From contig JABFGK010000002.1 in the NCBI GenBank assembly GCA_013112555.1, positions 620,001-684,000 on the forward strand: 64,000 nt of DNA. The letters are read 5' to 3'. This stretch comes from Planctomycetota bacterium (GTDB lineage Bacteria; Planctomycetota; Phycisphaerae; Phycisphaerales; UBA5793). Positions 44,783-53,561 of the stretch are shown piece by piece. Below the pieces are notes generated by a model. That model worked only from the letters and a program-made list of their open reading frames with translations, ran no database searches and had not been told where the DNA came from. The translations under genes and the position numbers were made by a program. Positions within the stretch are counted from its first letter, which is position 1; each line of letters begins with the position of its first letter.

Positions 44783-47257
44783 TCAGAAGTTAACATCAAA
44801 CGCGTCGACTGATATCCACGATCCCACCGAATCAGGATGGTGCTGCCCGGTCACGATCACATCCAACCGATGCGGGCCCGGGACAAGATCAGCGGCCGTG
44901 TACAGCGCGGTACTGACCTCAATCTCCGGCGCATAGCAGTCAACCTGCCCCAGCGGCTTCCCATCCAATTTCAGATAGGCGACCCCCAAAGCCGGCCCAC
45001 GGGACCCGACCCATGTGACGCCGGTCCCCTGGAAGATGAAGATGATTCGATCACGCGGCGTCCGGGCTGCACTGAGATAGTGGGCACTTGCCTGCTCATG
45101 CGGGATCGTGCCCCACGAGTTCACGTAGTACAGCGACTGAACGCATTCCTCATATCGCATAATGTCGACTGCGATCGTGCTCCAGGTGCTGCCGTCATCC
45201 GTGGACTCATGGATCTCCATGCTCGTCGAGAGAAAGATCCGCTGATCGGTCTGATACGTCGGTGAATATCGAACCTCGCGAATCTGCTCATCCTGTTCAA
45301 TAAACGTCTCACCGAACGAGGTCCACGTCTGCATGTCATCCCGGGTACGCAAGGACGCCTGACCCTGCAGCACTACGACCATGTCGCCGGACTCCGAATA
45401 ATCCGGGGCCGGCCAAATGGAATGAATGTTTGCACCAATCAGATCCGGGTGCGTCGTGACCGCATTCCACGTCAGGCCGCGGTCGTCCGACGTGTACAGG
45501 CCGATATTGGTGCCGGCCAGGAGCGTCGTCGTATTATCGGGACGCCGAACGGCTTCGAGGAAGATGTCACCCAAGGTCGGCAGATTGTTGCTGCGTGCTG
45601 CCCAGGTCGCGCCCCCATCCTCCGAAACGAATACGCCCTCATCGCGCAGGCTCGCAAACGCAAGGTGATCCTCGTCGAAGCGAGGCGAAAAGGCAACCCA
45701 TGCAGCATATGCCTTCGTGTCGATGACCTTTTCAAACGTGCCGCCCCCATCGATCGACCGAAAGACCCCGTTGGAGCGCGTACTCACTAACACGGTCCGG
45801 TCCGTGACAAACTGAGGCGACGCCAGCGCCTTGGTCGGAAACGCCGTGTCTGTCTCATCAATTGTCCGGGCCGTCCAACTCGCGCCCCGGTCCTCCGAAA
45901 CAAGCAGCACACCCAGATGAATCGCCAGGATCGTGTTATCCTGCTCAAACGTCGGTGAAAACTCCGTGTTATACACATACGGGTTACTCAGCCCGGTCGT
46001 GCTGACCGACCAATTCGCGCCGGCATCCTCAGATACATACAACCCGCCGCCGTAGCGACTCACAACCATCAGCGGGTCGGCTGGAAACGTCGGTGCCAGT
46101 GCAAAACCGGAGATCAGCCGGGCCGGTCTCGTTTCGAGTTCCATCCAGACCTTCCCCCTGACCGTTGAGCGATACAAGCCCTCAAACGAGCCGAGAAAGA
46201 CGGTGTCATCCTGCTGGTACGTGGGAGATACGGCCAACTCATAAAAATGGACCGACGTCTGATCGCTGTTGCGAATCCCGCCCATATACAACGTCCACGA
46301 CTCGCCTCCGTTCGTTGACTTGTACACGGCCGTCTCGGCACCGACGGCAAAGAGCGTGTGATCGTGCCTGAAATTCGGTGAGAGGTCGATGTCAATGACA
46401 TGGGCTTCCTTCAAACCCTTATTAATCGGCTCGATTTTCGACCAGTTATACACACTGCGCCACATGCCGTGCTCAGCCGTGGCAATGAAGAGCGCCGGGT
46501 GACGCGGGATCGAAGTATCAAGTTCGATGTCGGTGATGTCCGATGGGGCCATGAACTGGGTCAAAGGAGACCATGTGGCCCCTTCATCCTGTGAATAGAT
46601 GAGGTATCGCCCACCCACACAGGCGACCACTCCGCCGTCATCACTGAAACTCGGAGAGAGGGCAACGTCCGTGATGGGCGCGATAGTCGGAATGACCTTC
46701 TCCCACAACAGACCGCGGTCAAGACTCCGATACAGCCCGCCATCGTCTGGGGCCGCGAACATCACGAGCTCGCCGTCGGCCCCGTACTCACCACTGACCG
46801 TCGACATGTTGGGCGAGGGAAGCCCGTTGTTGACCGTGTACCAGGTGTAGCCGCCGTCATCAGACCGATAGATCCCTTCGAGTTTGGAACTCACCATCAT
46901 GAACGGATCTTGCGGGTAGTGCGGGGCCATGAAAATGTCGGTCAGCCCGCCGCGGTTGTCCATCCCACGGACCACCTGGTGCCAGGTCCATCCTCCGTCA
47001 TTCGATCGCAACATACCGGAGTTACCCGGCCCGGTCAGCGTGACAAACACCACACCGTCCTGTGCAAATGCCGGCGAGACACAGACATCGTATACAACGT
47101 CGTGCGGCTGATGCGCCGAAGCCGACAGCGTCGTCAGCAACCCGATGAGGCCGGCAACAGTGGCACGCACAGCACATGGCAGCACCGTGCCGATGCTCAC
47201 CCCGGGGCTCGTCCTGACGCCCTCATATCCTCCTGAACCTGCTCGCGCTCGCGCCAT
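44783..47257 (-). CDS. Exported BNR/Asp-box repeat protein (sortilin/VPS10-like propeller)
   Basis: The start at ATG 47257 has GGAGGA upstream and gives 824 aa. A signal-like helix lies at about 25-48 (AVRATVAGLIGLLTTLSASA). The body has at least ten Asp-box repeats of the form S-x-D-x-G-x-T/S-W: RSNDGGWTWHQV, RSDDGGYTWYTV, KSTNGGESWTLY, VSEDRGASWTAR, VSEDGGATWAAR, ESTDDGSTWSTI. Each sits in a blade that also has a D-x3-F-x-A-P-x-Y strand. This predicts one or two beta-propellers. The last 90 residues (YLKLDGKPLGQVDCYAPEIE) may form a separate carbohydrate-binding-like domain. It is co-directional with the downstream-numbered GH27 gene. Function unknown. Confidence 0.8.
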   Translation of the reverse strand: MARARAGSGGYEGVRTSPGVSIGTVLPCAVRATVAGLIGLLTTLSASAHQPHDVVYDVCVSPAFAQDGVVFVTLTGPGNSGMLRSNDGGWTWHQVVRGMDNRGGLTDIFMAPHYPQDPFMMVSSKLEGIYRSDDGGYTWYTVNNGLPSPNMSTVSGEYGADGELVMFAAPDDGGLYRSLDRGLLWEKVIPTIAPITDVALSPSFSDDGGVVACVGGRYLIYSQDEGATWSPLTQFMAPSDITDIELDTSIPRHPALFIATAEHGMWRSVYNWSKIEPINKGLKEAHVIDIDLSPNFRHDHTLFAVGAETAVYKSTNGGESWTLYMGGIRNSDQTSVHFYELAVSPTYQQDDTVFLGSFEGLYRSTVRGKVWMELETRPARLISGFALAPTFPADPLMVVSRYGGGLYVSEDAGANWSVSTTGLSNPYVYNTEFSPTFEQDNTILAIHLGVLLVSEDRGASWTARTIDETDTAFPTKALASPQFVTDRTVLVSTRSNGVFRSIDGGGTFEKVIDTKAYAAWVAFSPRFDEDHLAFASLRDEGVFVSEDGGATWAARSNNLPTLGDIFLEAVRRPDNTTTLLAGTNIGLYTSDDRGLTWNAVTTHPDLIGANIHSIWPAPDYSESGDMVVVLQGQASLRTRDDMQTWTSFGETFIEQDEQIREVRYSPTYQTDQRIFLSTSMEIHESTDDGSTWSTIAVDIMRYEECVQSLYYVNSWGTIPHEQASAHYLSAARTPRDRIIFIFQGTGVTWVGSRGPALGVAYLKLDGKPLGQVDCYAPEIEVSTALYTAADLVPGPHRLDVIVTGQHHPDSVGSWISVDAFDVNF

Positions 47258-47539
47258 ATCCTGGTCCTCCTGACGGGGTTGCCGATTGAAAGAGTGAATC
47301 GTGAGCCGACACTGCCGCATTTAGCCGCATTTAAGGGATACGGGGTGAATGGGAAGCGGTTTCGGTGTAGTTGACAAGTTGCTCCTATTTGACATTGCCA
47401 GGGCGGGAAACACGCCTATTGAGGATGATTCCCGACAGCATCCAGCAATATCACCACCAGGCCCACGACGATACAGAGACTTCGAGAATGCCGAAGCATC
47501 AGGATGAATAGGCCGGATGCCCCCCAGATCGCTCCCCGA

Positions 47540-49558
47540 TCACGACACTCGGATCAGCATCACGCCATGACGCCGGATCGGCTTCGGCGTGCTGAAGGAA
47601 TCTGCGTATGTACCAAGATCCTCCTGCCTCCACACATCACGGACCGTGCATGACCCTGACAAGCCGATGTCGCCCCACCTCACCGTGAGCGGCTGCTCAC
47701 CCTCACTCGTATTGAACAACCCAACAGCCACTGACCCATCTTCCATTTCCTTGACCATGATGAAGTGGTCGTCATCCTCGATCATGACGCGCCCCTGTTT
47801 CCCGAGCGCATCCTGATTGATGGCAATCACCTCAGCATTGCACAGCACATTGAGCGTGAACGCATCGAGTTTCGTCATGTCGCCGGACAGAAACAACGGC
47901 GCTGCCATCAAACTCCAGAGCGACATGTAACTGTACTGCTCGTTTGGTGTCAGGTCGGTCGGCGTGCCTTCTCCCATGTTCTGCGCGCTGCCGACCCAGC
48001 CGAGCATGAGATAGTCCGGATCGTTCCAGCGGCCCGGGCCGGCACATTCATGGTGGCGCGCGTTGCGCAGCCCTATCGAGTAGAACGCCGGCAACAGCGC
48101 ACCTTGCTGCAGGCCGAGATCACCGGTCGTGCGCCAACTCTGCCCCCCCACTTCCGCGCCCCACTCCCACACGGCCCCTCGCCCATACTGACACAGATTC
48201 AGCACGACGTCACGATCAAGCGTGCGCAGAATCTCTGATATCTGACGGTAAGGCCGCTGCAGGCGCGCTGTGCCGTCACCCGTCGCCACATTCTCATAGG
48301 AACACCAGTCGTACTTGAGAAAGTCAAATCCCCATTCGGCAAACTGACGTGCATCAGCCGCCTCGTGTTCGTAGGCCCCGACGTACCCGGCACATGTCCA
48401 CGGCCCGGGAGATGTGTATATACCGGCACGCAATCCGAGTGCATGAATGGAGTCCACCATGCCGGCAATGTCCGGAAACTTCGCATTACATAAAACAGCC
48501 CCGGTGGCCGTATCACGGTACGGCTCATCACCCTGCTGTTTCATCCAGCAGTCATCCACATTAACATACATATACCCGAAGTCGGCCATCCCGGAGTCGA
48601 TCATCGCGTTGGCTGCCTCACGAATGTCCTGCTCCGTCACCCGGTCATAATGAATGTACCAACTGTTCCAGCCCATCGGCGGGGTCAGTGCCAACGTCTC
48701 GCCAACAACGAGCGTAAACGACCTCTCAGCAGCACCGTGCTCATTCGTTGCGCCCAATGTCAAGTCGTACTCACCCGCTGTTGCCGGGGCCGTGCCGTTG
48801 AGCACTCCGGTCGCCGGGTCAAGAACCAGACCATCAGGCAACCCATCAACGGCAAAGACAATCGGCCGCGTCCCGGTACACGGAATCCGATACACAAACG
48901 GGTGGCCGGGACGGACCCCGAACAGGCGCGGGCCGTTAATGGCCGGAACGGGACCGGGTTTCGGTGTGATGATCATGGGACTCTCCCGTGGTGGGTAATC
49001 AAGCGCAACCGGCAGGTTGCTGCCGGCACTGATATGGAAATTCGCCGCTGCCCAGTTTGCATGGTCATAGTCAATACCGTCGCCGGCACTCGTGACCAGA
49101 AGCATCATGTGCGTAACGCCGCTCAGGTCGAGATCAATACGCTTTGCCGGGTCCCCGCCGTGCATCACCCCACTGTCAAACGACAGTGAGCCGTCGAGAT
49201 ACACCTGAAACACAAGGCTGCCACGTGCACCCGCCCCATCATCAACGCCGACGGTAGCCGTGAACCGCCCAGCCTGCCCGTCAAGTTGAATGCTGAAGAC
49301 CGAATCGGCATGCGAGCCCACGCCATGCTCAAACACCTGGCCACCGATGGTCAGCGGCTTGCTAGTGATCGACTGATCGATCTGCGGTCTCCCCCAGCCC
49401 TGCTTCATCTTTGTCAGATCAAGCGATGACAGCGAGACGAGAACATCATCGATAACAACGGCCGCGGAACCGGGTATGCACAGCACGACCAGCACAAGCA
49501 ACACCGCTCCCCACACATCGTGGAAACACGGCAGCGAAATAGCGTTGTTTCGTGGCAT
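47540..49558 (-). CDS. Secreted GH27 alpha-galactosidase with NPCBM and Ig-like domains
   Basis: This enzyme should remove terminal alpha-galactose from oligo- or polysaccharides. The start is taken at MPRNNAISL (49558). A signal helix (AVLLVLVVLCIPGSAAV) is followed by an NPCBM domain (about 30-175, SLDLTKMKQGWGRPQIDQSI, FEHGVGSHADSVFSIQLDG). A putative Ig domain comes next (about 200-285, GLPDGLVLDPATGVLNGTAP). The GH27 barrel has LTPPMGWNSWYIHYD, YMYVNVDDCWM, the nucleophile in FDFLKYDWCSYEN and the acid/base in GRWNDPDYLMLG. A C-terminal beta-domain (VAVGLFNTSEGEQPLTVRW) ends it. Length and order match secreted planctomycete GH27 enzymes. Confidence 0.92.
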   Translation of the reverse strand: MPRNNAISLPCFHDVWGAVLLVLVVLCIPGSAAVVIDDVLVSLSSLDLTKMKQGWGRPQIDQSITSKPLTIGGQVFEHGVGSHADSVFSIQLDGQAGRFTATVGVDDGAGARGSLVFQVYLDGSLSFDSGVMHGGDPAKRIDLDLSGVTHMMLLVTSAGDGIDYDHANWAAANFHISAGSNLPVALDYPPRESPMIITPKPGPVPAINGPRLFGVRPGHPFVYRIPCTGTRPIVFAVDGLPDGLVLDPATGVLNGTAPATAGEYDLTLGATNEHGAAERSFTLVVGETLALTPPMGWNSWYIHYDRVTEQDIREAANAMIDSGMADFGYMYVNVDDCWMKQQGDEPYRDTATGAVLCNAKFPDIAGMVDSIHALGLRAGIYTSPGPWTCAGYVGAYEHEAADARQFAEWGFDFLKYDWCSYENVATGDGTARLQRPYRQISEILRTLDRDVVLNLCQYGRGAVWEWGAEVGGQSWRTTGDLGLQQGALLPAFYSIGLRNARHHECAGPGRWNDPDYLMLGWVGSAQNMGEGTPTDLTPNEQYSYMSLWSLMAAPLFLSGDMTKLDAFTLNVLCNAEVIAINQDALGKQGRVMIEDDDHFIMVKEMEDGSVAVGLFNTSEGEQPLTVRWGDIGLSGSCTVRDVWRQEDLGTYADSFSTPKPIRRHGVMLIRVS

Positions 49559-49628
49559 GACCTGTATCACAACATATGCTCATGCACGACCTGGATTCCC
49601 CCCCATTCCCCTGTATTGGGATTCTTCT

Positions 49629-50582
49629 ATGGTGGACCGGCAGCATGCGGCAACTGCAGAAGAAGCGAGTGCGGCCATGGCCTGCGTTCGATGCGGCTAT
49701 GACCTGCACGGGTTGCCGGTCGATGTCGCCGGCTCCTGCCCGGAATGCGGCTGCTCACGGGCGCTCACATCGTGGTTCTATTCAAAACAAACCACAGCCT
49801 GGCGCCGGACAACAGTCCGCGGGCTGTACCTGATCATCATTCCGTTTGCACTCTCCGTCGTGATCAGCATCCTCTATCTTCCCCTGACCTATCTGTCCAT
49901 CAGCAGCACCGCCTACAGTCCGCCGGAGTGGATGAGTGTTGCCGTGTGGGCTTTGTGGTATATCGGTACGGGTCTCAGCCGTGTCCTGACTCCGATCGGC
50001 GTGTTCCTTGCCACGAGACAGCCGCCACTCCAGACGGATGAAACTCCTGCGATGCGTGGCTGCCGTCACTGGTCGCGGTGGGTCGTCGTTGTGTGTGGCA
50101 TCGCCATTCTGACGCTCCCAGTGGTTGTCTGGATCGTCGATATTGCAGCATATGAATTTGATGTCGGCTATGGATCAGTACCGCTGTTGAGCCCGGAACT
50201 GAGCCTGATAGCCGAGGTCTTACGAAACGTGCTCCCCTGGGTCAGCTCCGCAGGATTTACCCTGTTCATCGTGTTCCTCATGCTGCTCGCCCAGGCCACC
50301 GAACCCCAACGCCTGTTCGCTCGTCTTCGCCTGTTGTTGATTGCAGAACTGGTATATTACATTACATCACTCGCTGCAACCCTGTGGATGTACAGCCTCA
50401 TGCAAGGCAACAACGGTGCCATCACGAACGCATCCGTATCCACCATGCAGCGCATGCAGACGATCGGGCTCATGTTTCAGATAGTGCACGTCGGTCTGCT
50501 TCTGTGGACCGGCGTCGTATTCTGGAGCCTGGCACGCTGGCTCGGGCAGGGATTGAGGAAATCAGGAAAGATGACATCGTGA
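49629..50582 (+). CDS. Zinc-ribbon polytopic membrane protein, module 1
   Basis: The ATG at 49629 gives 317 aa. An N-terminal ribbon (MACVRCGYDLHGLPVDVAGSCPECG) is followed by about six membrane helices (GLYLIIIPFALSVVISILYL, WVVVVCGIAILTLPVVVWIV, GFTLFIVFLMLLAQATEPQR, GLMFQIVHVGLLLWTGVVFW). It ends with the shared motif ARWLGQGLR. The C-x2-CGYDL-x-G...CPECG signature is common in Phycisphaerae-type membrane proteins of unknown role. Two more modules with the same plan follow in the next gene, whose GTG start overlaps this stop by four bases. Confidence 0.75.
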   Translation: MVDRQHAATAEEASAAMACVRCGYDLHGLPVDVAGSCPECGCSRALTSWFYSKQTTAWRRTTVRGLYLIIIPFALSVVISILYLPLTYLSISSTAYSPPEWMSVAVWALWYIGTGLSRVLTPIGVFLATRQPPLQTDETPAMRGCRHWSRWVVVVCGIAILTLPVVVWIVDIAAYEFDVGYGSVPLLSPELSLIAEVLRNVLPWVSSAGFTLFIVFLMLLAQATEPQRLFARLRLLLIAELVYYITSLAATLWMYSLMQGNNGAITNASVSTMQRMQTIGLMFQIVHVGLLLWTGVVFWSLARWLGQGLRKSGKMTS

Positions 50583-52570
50583 CAGGCGAAGAGCCCAATA
50601 CACACGGCGACAGCGAGCTGACGATGGCCGGAAACGAGGTGTCAACAGCATCCTCAGACACGCCCAGCACATCCGCAACAGCCGATGAAACAGAGGCGCC
50701 CCATCAGCAGCACCCACTCATCCGCTGCGTGCATTGCGGCTATGACCTGCGTGGTGATTCCGACGAGGATGGCAGCGACACGTGCCCGGAATGCGGCAAC
50801 ACACGACTCTTGACACGGTGGTTCTGGTCAGACGAGGTCATGAAGTGGCGAGGAAAGGTCTCGTGGGGGATGTGGCTGCTTGTGATGATGATTGGACTCT
50901 GGTTCATGGCCGGCGCATATGGCTCAGTGATGGTACGCGCCTTCCCCACGGGTGCCCCCTCGACAGCCCGGATGCTCATCACCTTCGAATCTGTCTGGAG
51001 ATTCATGATGATGGCCGGCAATACGCTCGGGTGTGTCGGCGTTATTCTCCTGACCATACAAGTGCCGAATGTCGAACGCCGGGCCGGCGGATGGGTTGCC
51101 TGGATGCGCCCGGGGGCCCGCTGGCTCATCGTGATTGGGTTTCTTGGTGCCACATGCCTGCCGTGGGCGGCTGCTGCATTGCAAGAGTACAAGCAGACGT
51201 ATGATGTGTATTACAGCGATTCAAGCAGAGTCGCTGTACTCAATGGTGCGTTGGCCGTGATTGGGATCGGACGCGTCGTGACCGGGTGGGCGTACTGGCT
51301 CGGTACGGGCGCAACGATAACTTATATGATCTTCCTGGCCTCCGGGACCGGCGCACGACGGCTCGCTACACGATTGCGATGGTGCGCCATTGCATTAGCA
51401 GTCCTGTGGATCGGCAGTATGAGTTTCAGGCTCTGGGTCAGTGCTCTGGTATCAGCCGCCGGTGCGGGCACGACGGCGTCAGTGAATATCCTGACATCAA
51501 ACTCGGTCACCACGATCAGCCACTGGGTCCTGATTGCCGGCTTTGCCATGATGGCCTGGGTGAGCGTGATGCTGTGGCAACAGGCACGCTGGTACGGCCA
51601 GGGACTTAAACACACCAAGCACAGGCGAACCGTGAAATCGATTCTTGAAACAATCGCGATGAACAACGCACCGGCCCGCCACGTCTCGTGCGTGCATTGC
51701 GGCTATGACCTGCGCGGCACATCGCAGGATTCGAGCCACACCACCTGCTCAGAATGCGGCTCATCACACGAACTCTCAAACTGGTTCTGGTCGTCAGGCA
51801 CCAGACGCTGGCGAAAGCAAGTCTCATGGGGACTGTGGCTGATTGCGCTCGCACTGGCACTCAGCGCATGCCATAGCGCCATCGTCGAACTCTCACACGT
51901 CCGCGCGAATGCGCTTGCTTCGTTCTGGCAAGCGTCCTGGCTCAGTGTCGGCATCAGATATGTGCGGCTGGCAACACACGACCCGGCCTACATCCTTGCA
52001 GCCGTCGGCGTGGTTCTGATCACGATGGCTGTGCCCTGCCGAGGCGTCGAGCGGAGGCCGGTCGCGCTCAGTCGACGCTGCGCTCGGTGGCTGTTTGTTG
52101 TGAGTGTTACTATCACGCTGACTTCGCCGATCCTCGCCACATTGGTATCACAGTATTCCGATGATCTGTGGAAGTATGATCGCGAGACGACGATCTACGT
52201 GATGGCGCGCGGCCTTGAAATGTTCTCGTACTGCCTGTCGGAGTCGACCATGTGGGTCTCGCTGGCTGCGATGCTGGCGGTCATGGTCCATATCAATCTG
52301 ATGACGCAACGTACATCAATCCCCAGGCACATCGCCCGCTGGACAACGGTATCGCTGGTCACGGTTGTCTCTGTCATCGCATCCCTGGGTGCGGTCGGCG
52401 TGCTGGTGTTGATGTCCCGTGGCATGGATCGACATTTGATCACTCCCGGCTTGTCACATGCGATCAACCTGATCTTCGTGGCCGCTGCCACCCTCGTAGA
52501 ACTCTGGGCACTCGGCGTCCTGCTGGCCCTCTCGCGATGGTACGGGCGGGGAATCAAGTTGAGGGGGTAA
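50579..52570 (+). CDS. Fused double zinc-ribbon/membrane protein, modules 2 and 3
   Basis: A GTG at 50579 overlaps the previous stop (GTGA) with AGGAAAG upstream; the ORF track's earlier start lies inside the first gene. The 663-aa product has two tandem copies of the module-1 plan. The first is IRCVHCGYDLRGDSDEDG...CPECG, then W-FW-x-D-x-x-x-KWRGKVSWGMWLL and six helices, ending WYGQGLK. The second starts after MNNAPARHVSCVHCGYDLRGTSQ and ends WYGRGIKLRG. The internal Met looks like a lost start, so the gene probably arose by loss of a stop between two copies. Module 3's ribbon has CSECG for CPECG. Role unknown. Confidence 0.75.
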   Translation: MTGEEPNTHGDSELTMAGNEVSTASSDTPSTSATADETEAPHQQHPLIRCVHCGYDLRGDSDEDGSDTCPECGNTRLLTRWFWSDEVMKWRGKVSWGMWLLVMMIGLWFMAGAYGSVMVRAFPTGAPSTARMLITFESVWRFMMMAGNTLGCVGVILLTIQVPNVERRAGGWVAWMRPGARWLIVIGFLGATCLPWAAAALQEYKQTYDVYYSDSSRVAVLNGALAVIGIGRVVTGWAYWLGTGATITYMIFLASGTGARRLATRLRWCAIALAVLWIGSMSFRLWVSALVSAAGAGTTASVNILTSNSVTTISHWVLIAGFAMMAWVSVMLWQQARWYGQGLKHTKHRRTVKSILETIAMNNAPARHVSCVHCGYDLRGTSQDSSHTTCSECGSSHELSNWFWSSGTRRWRKQVSWGLWLIALALALSACHSAIVELSHVRANALASFWQASWLSVGIRYVRLATHDPAYILAAVGVVLITMAVPCRGVERRPVALSRRCARWLFVVSVTITLTSPILATLVSQYSDDLWKYDRETTIYVMARGLEMFSYCLSESTMWVSLAAMLAVMVHINLMTQRTSIPRHIARWTTVSLVTVVSVIASLGAVGVLVLMSRGMDRHLITPGLSHAINLIFVAAATLVELWALGVLLALSRWYGRGIKLRG

Positions 52571-52601
52571 ACGGTGAAAACCCCGCCTCCGCCGTGGGGG
52601 G

Positions 52602-52768
52602 GGGAATGATGCGCAAGCATCATGCCATGCCGCGTACCGTGCCCCTCCCTTCCGTCATCCCGGCGCAGGCCGGAACCCAGGGAGATGAATGTGATCCATA
52701 CGATTTCCCTGCCGGATCTTCCGCTCAGAGCAGCGTTGATCCGGCCTACTTCCTCACCCCGTCACTCC
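52602..52768. repeat. Direct repeat A flanking the TetR-AarF operon
   Basis: The stretch from GAATGATGCGCAAGCATCAT through CCCGGCGCAGGCCGG and GAGCAGCGTTGATCCGGCCT recurs with few changes at 55097-55286. It fills most of the 52571-52878 gap together with the promoter at 52782-52851. Confidence 0.8.
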
Positions 52769-52781
52769 CACCCTCAAAATT

Positions 52782-52851
52782 ATTGTGACCATGCTCATTT
52801 TTTCTCTTGACTCCGCCCCGTTATGACGAATAATATGAACATGATCACAAT
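52782..52851 (+). promoter_or_regulatory. Sigma70-type promoter with two inverted operators upstream of tetR
   Basis: TTGACT (52807-52812) and TAATAT (52831-52836) are 18 bases apart, a near-consensus promoter. Two 17-bp inverted copies flank and overlap it: ATTGTGACCATGCTCAT (52782-52798) and the complement of ATGAACATGATCACAAT (52835-52851), with two mismatches. The right copy covers part of the -10 box. Binding by the TetR protein encoded next is the simplest reading and predicts autorepression. Confidence 0.72.
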
Positions 52852-52878
52852 GACGGCGAGCAGGACAGGTGGTTGACC

Positions 52879-53544
52879 ATGCGAGTCACTGCACAAAAAA
52901 AGGCCGAGACACGCGAACGGATCGTCGCCGAGGCACTGCAACTCTTTGAGAAAAAAGGGTTTGCAGACACCACGACCCGCGATATCGCAAGGGCGGCCGG
53001 GATCGCAACCGGCACCATGTTCAACTACTTCGACTCCAAGGAGGCCTTAGCAATGACCGTGTTTGCTGACGTGCTCAAGACGGCAGGTACGGAAGTACAA
53101 CAACGCCTCACCGGCTGCGAATCGATCGCCGAAGCCCTCTTTGCCTTCATCACCACCGGCCTTCGACATCTCGACCCCCATCGTCGATACGTCGGCGAGG
53201 TCTACGAAAACACGATGACCCCCTTTGCAATCCCGGGAGCCTGTGCCGAGGCCGATGCCGTCCGCCAGACCCACCTCGAAACCGTCTGGCAACTGGTCGT
53301 AGCACGTGCCGGGCAATGCACGCGAGCCCTGGACGACTTCGAAATCCTCACCAGCCATCTGTACTGGTCGCTGTACCTTGCCGTCGTGGCCTTCTGGTCA
53401 CGCGATGACTCACCGAACCAGGAGGACACGCTGGCCATGCTCGATCGCACGACCCGGCTGTTCGCCCAGTCGCTGAATGTCGAGGACACGGATTACCCGC
53501 CGAATCAGCAGGACGCCGAACTCAGCACGCCTGAGATGGAATAA
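52879..53544 (+). CDS. TetR-family transcriptional regulator
   Basis: The ATG at 52879 has AGGACAGG upstream; the ORF track's TTG two codons earlier is less likely. The 221-aa protein has the TetR DNA-binding domain in the first 60 residues (ERIVAEALQLFEKKGFADTT, RDIARAAGIATGTMFNYFDSKEAL). The ligand domain has a helix-rich core ending EILTSHLYWSLYLAVVAFWSRDD. It probably controls its own operon through the inverted operators at 52782-52851. The AarF-kinase gene follows by 17 bases. Confidence 0.92.
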   Translation: MRVTAQKKAETRERIVAEALQLFEKKGFADTTTRDIARAAGIATGTMFNYFDSKEALAMTVFADVLKTAGTEVQQRLTGCESIAEALFAFITTGLRHLDPHRRYVGEVYENTMTPFAIPGACAEADAVRQTHLETVWQLVVARAGQCTRALDDFEILTSHLYWSLYLAVVAFWSRDDSPNQEDTLAMLDRTTRLFAQSLNVEDTDYPPNQQDAELSTPEME

Positions 53545-53561
53545 GAGATTGGAGACACGCG

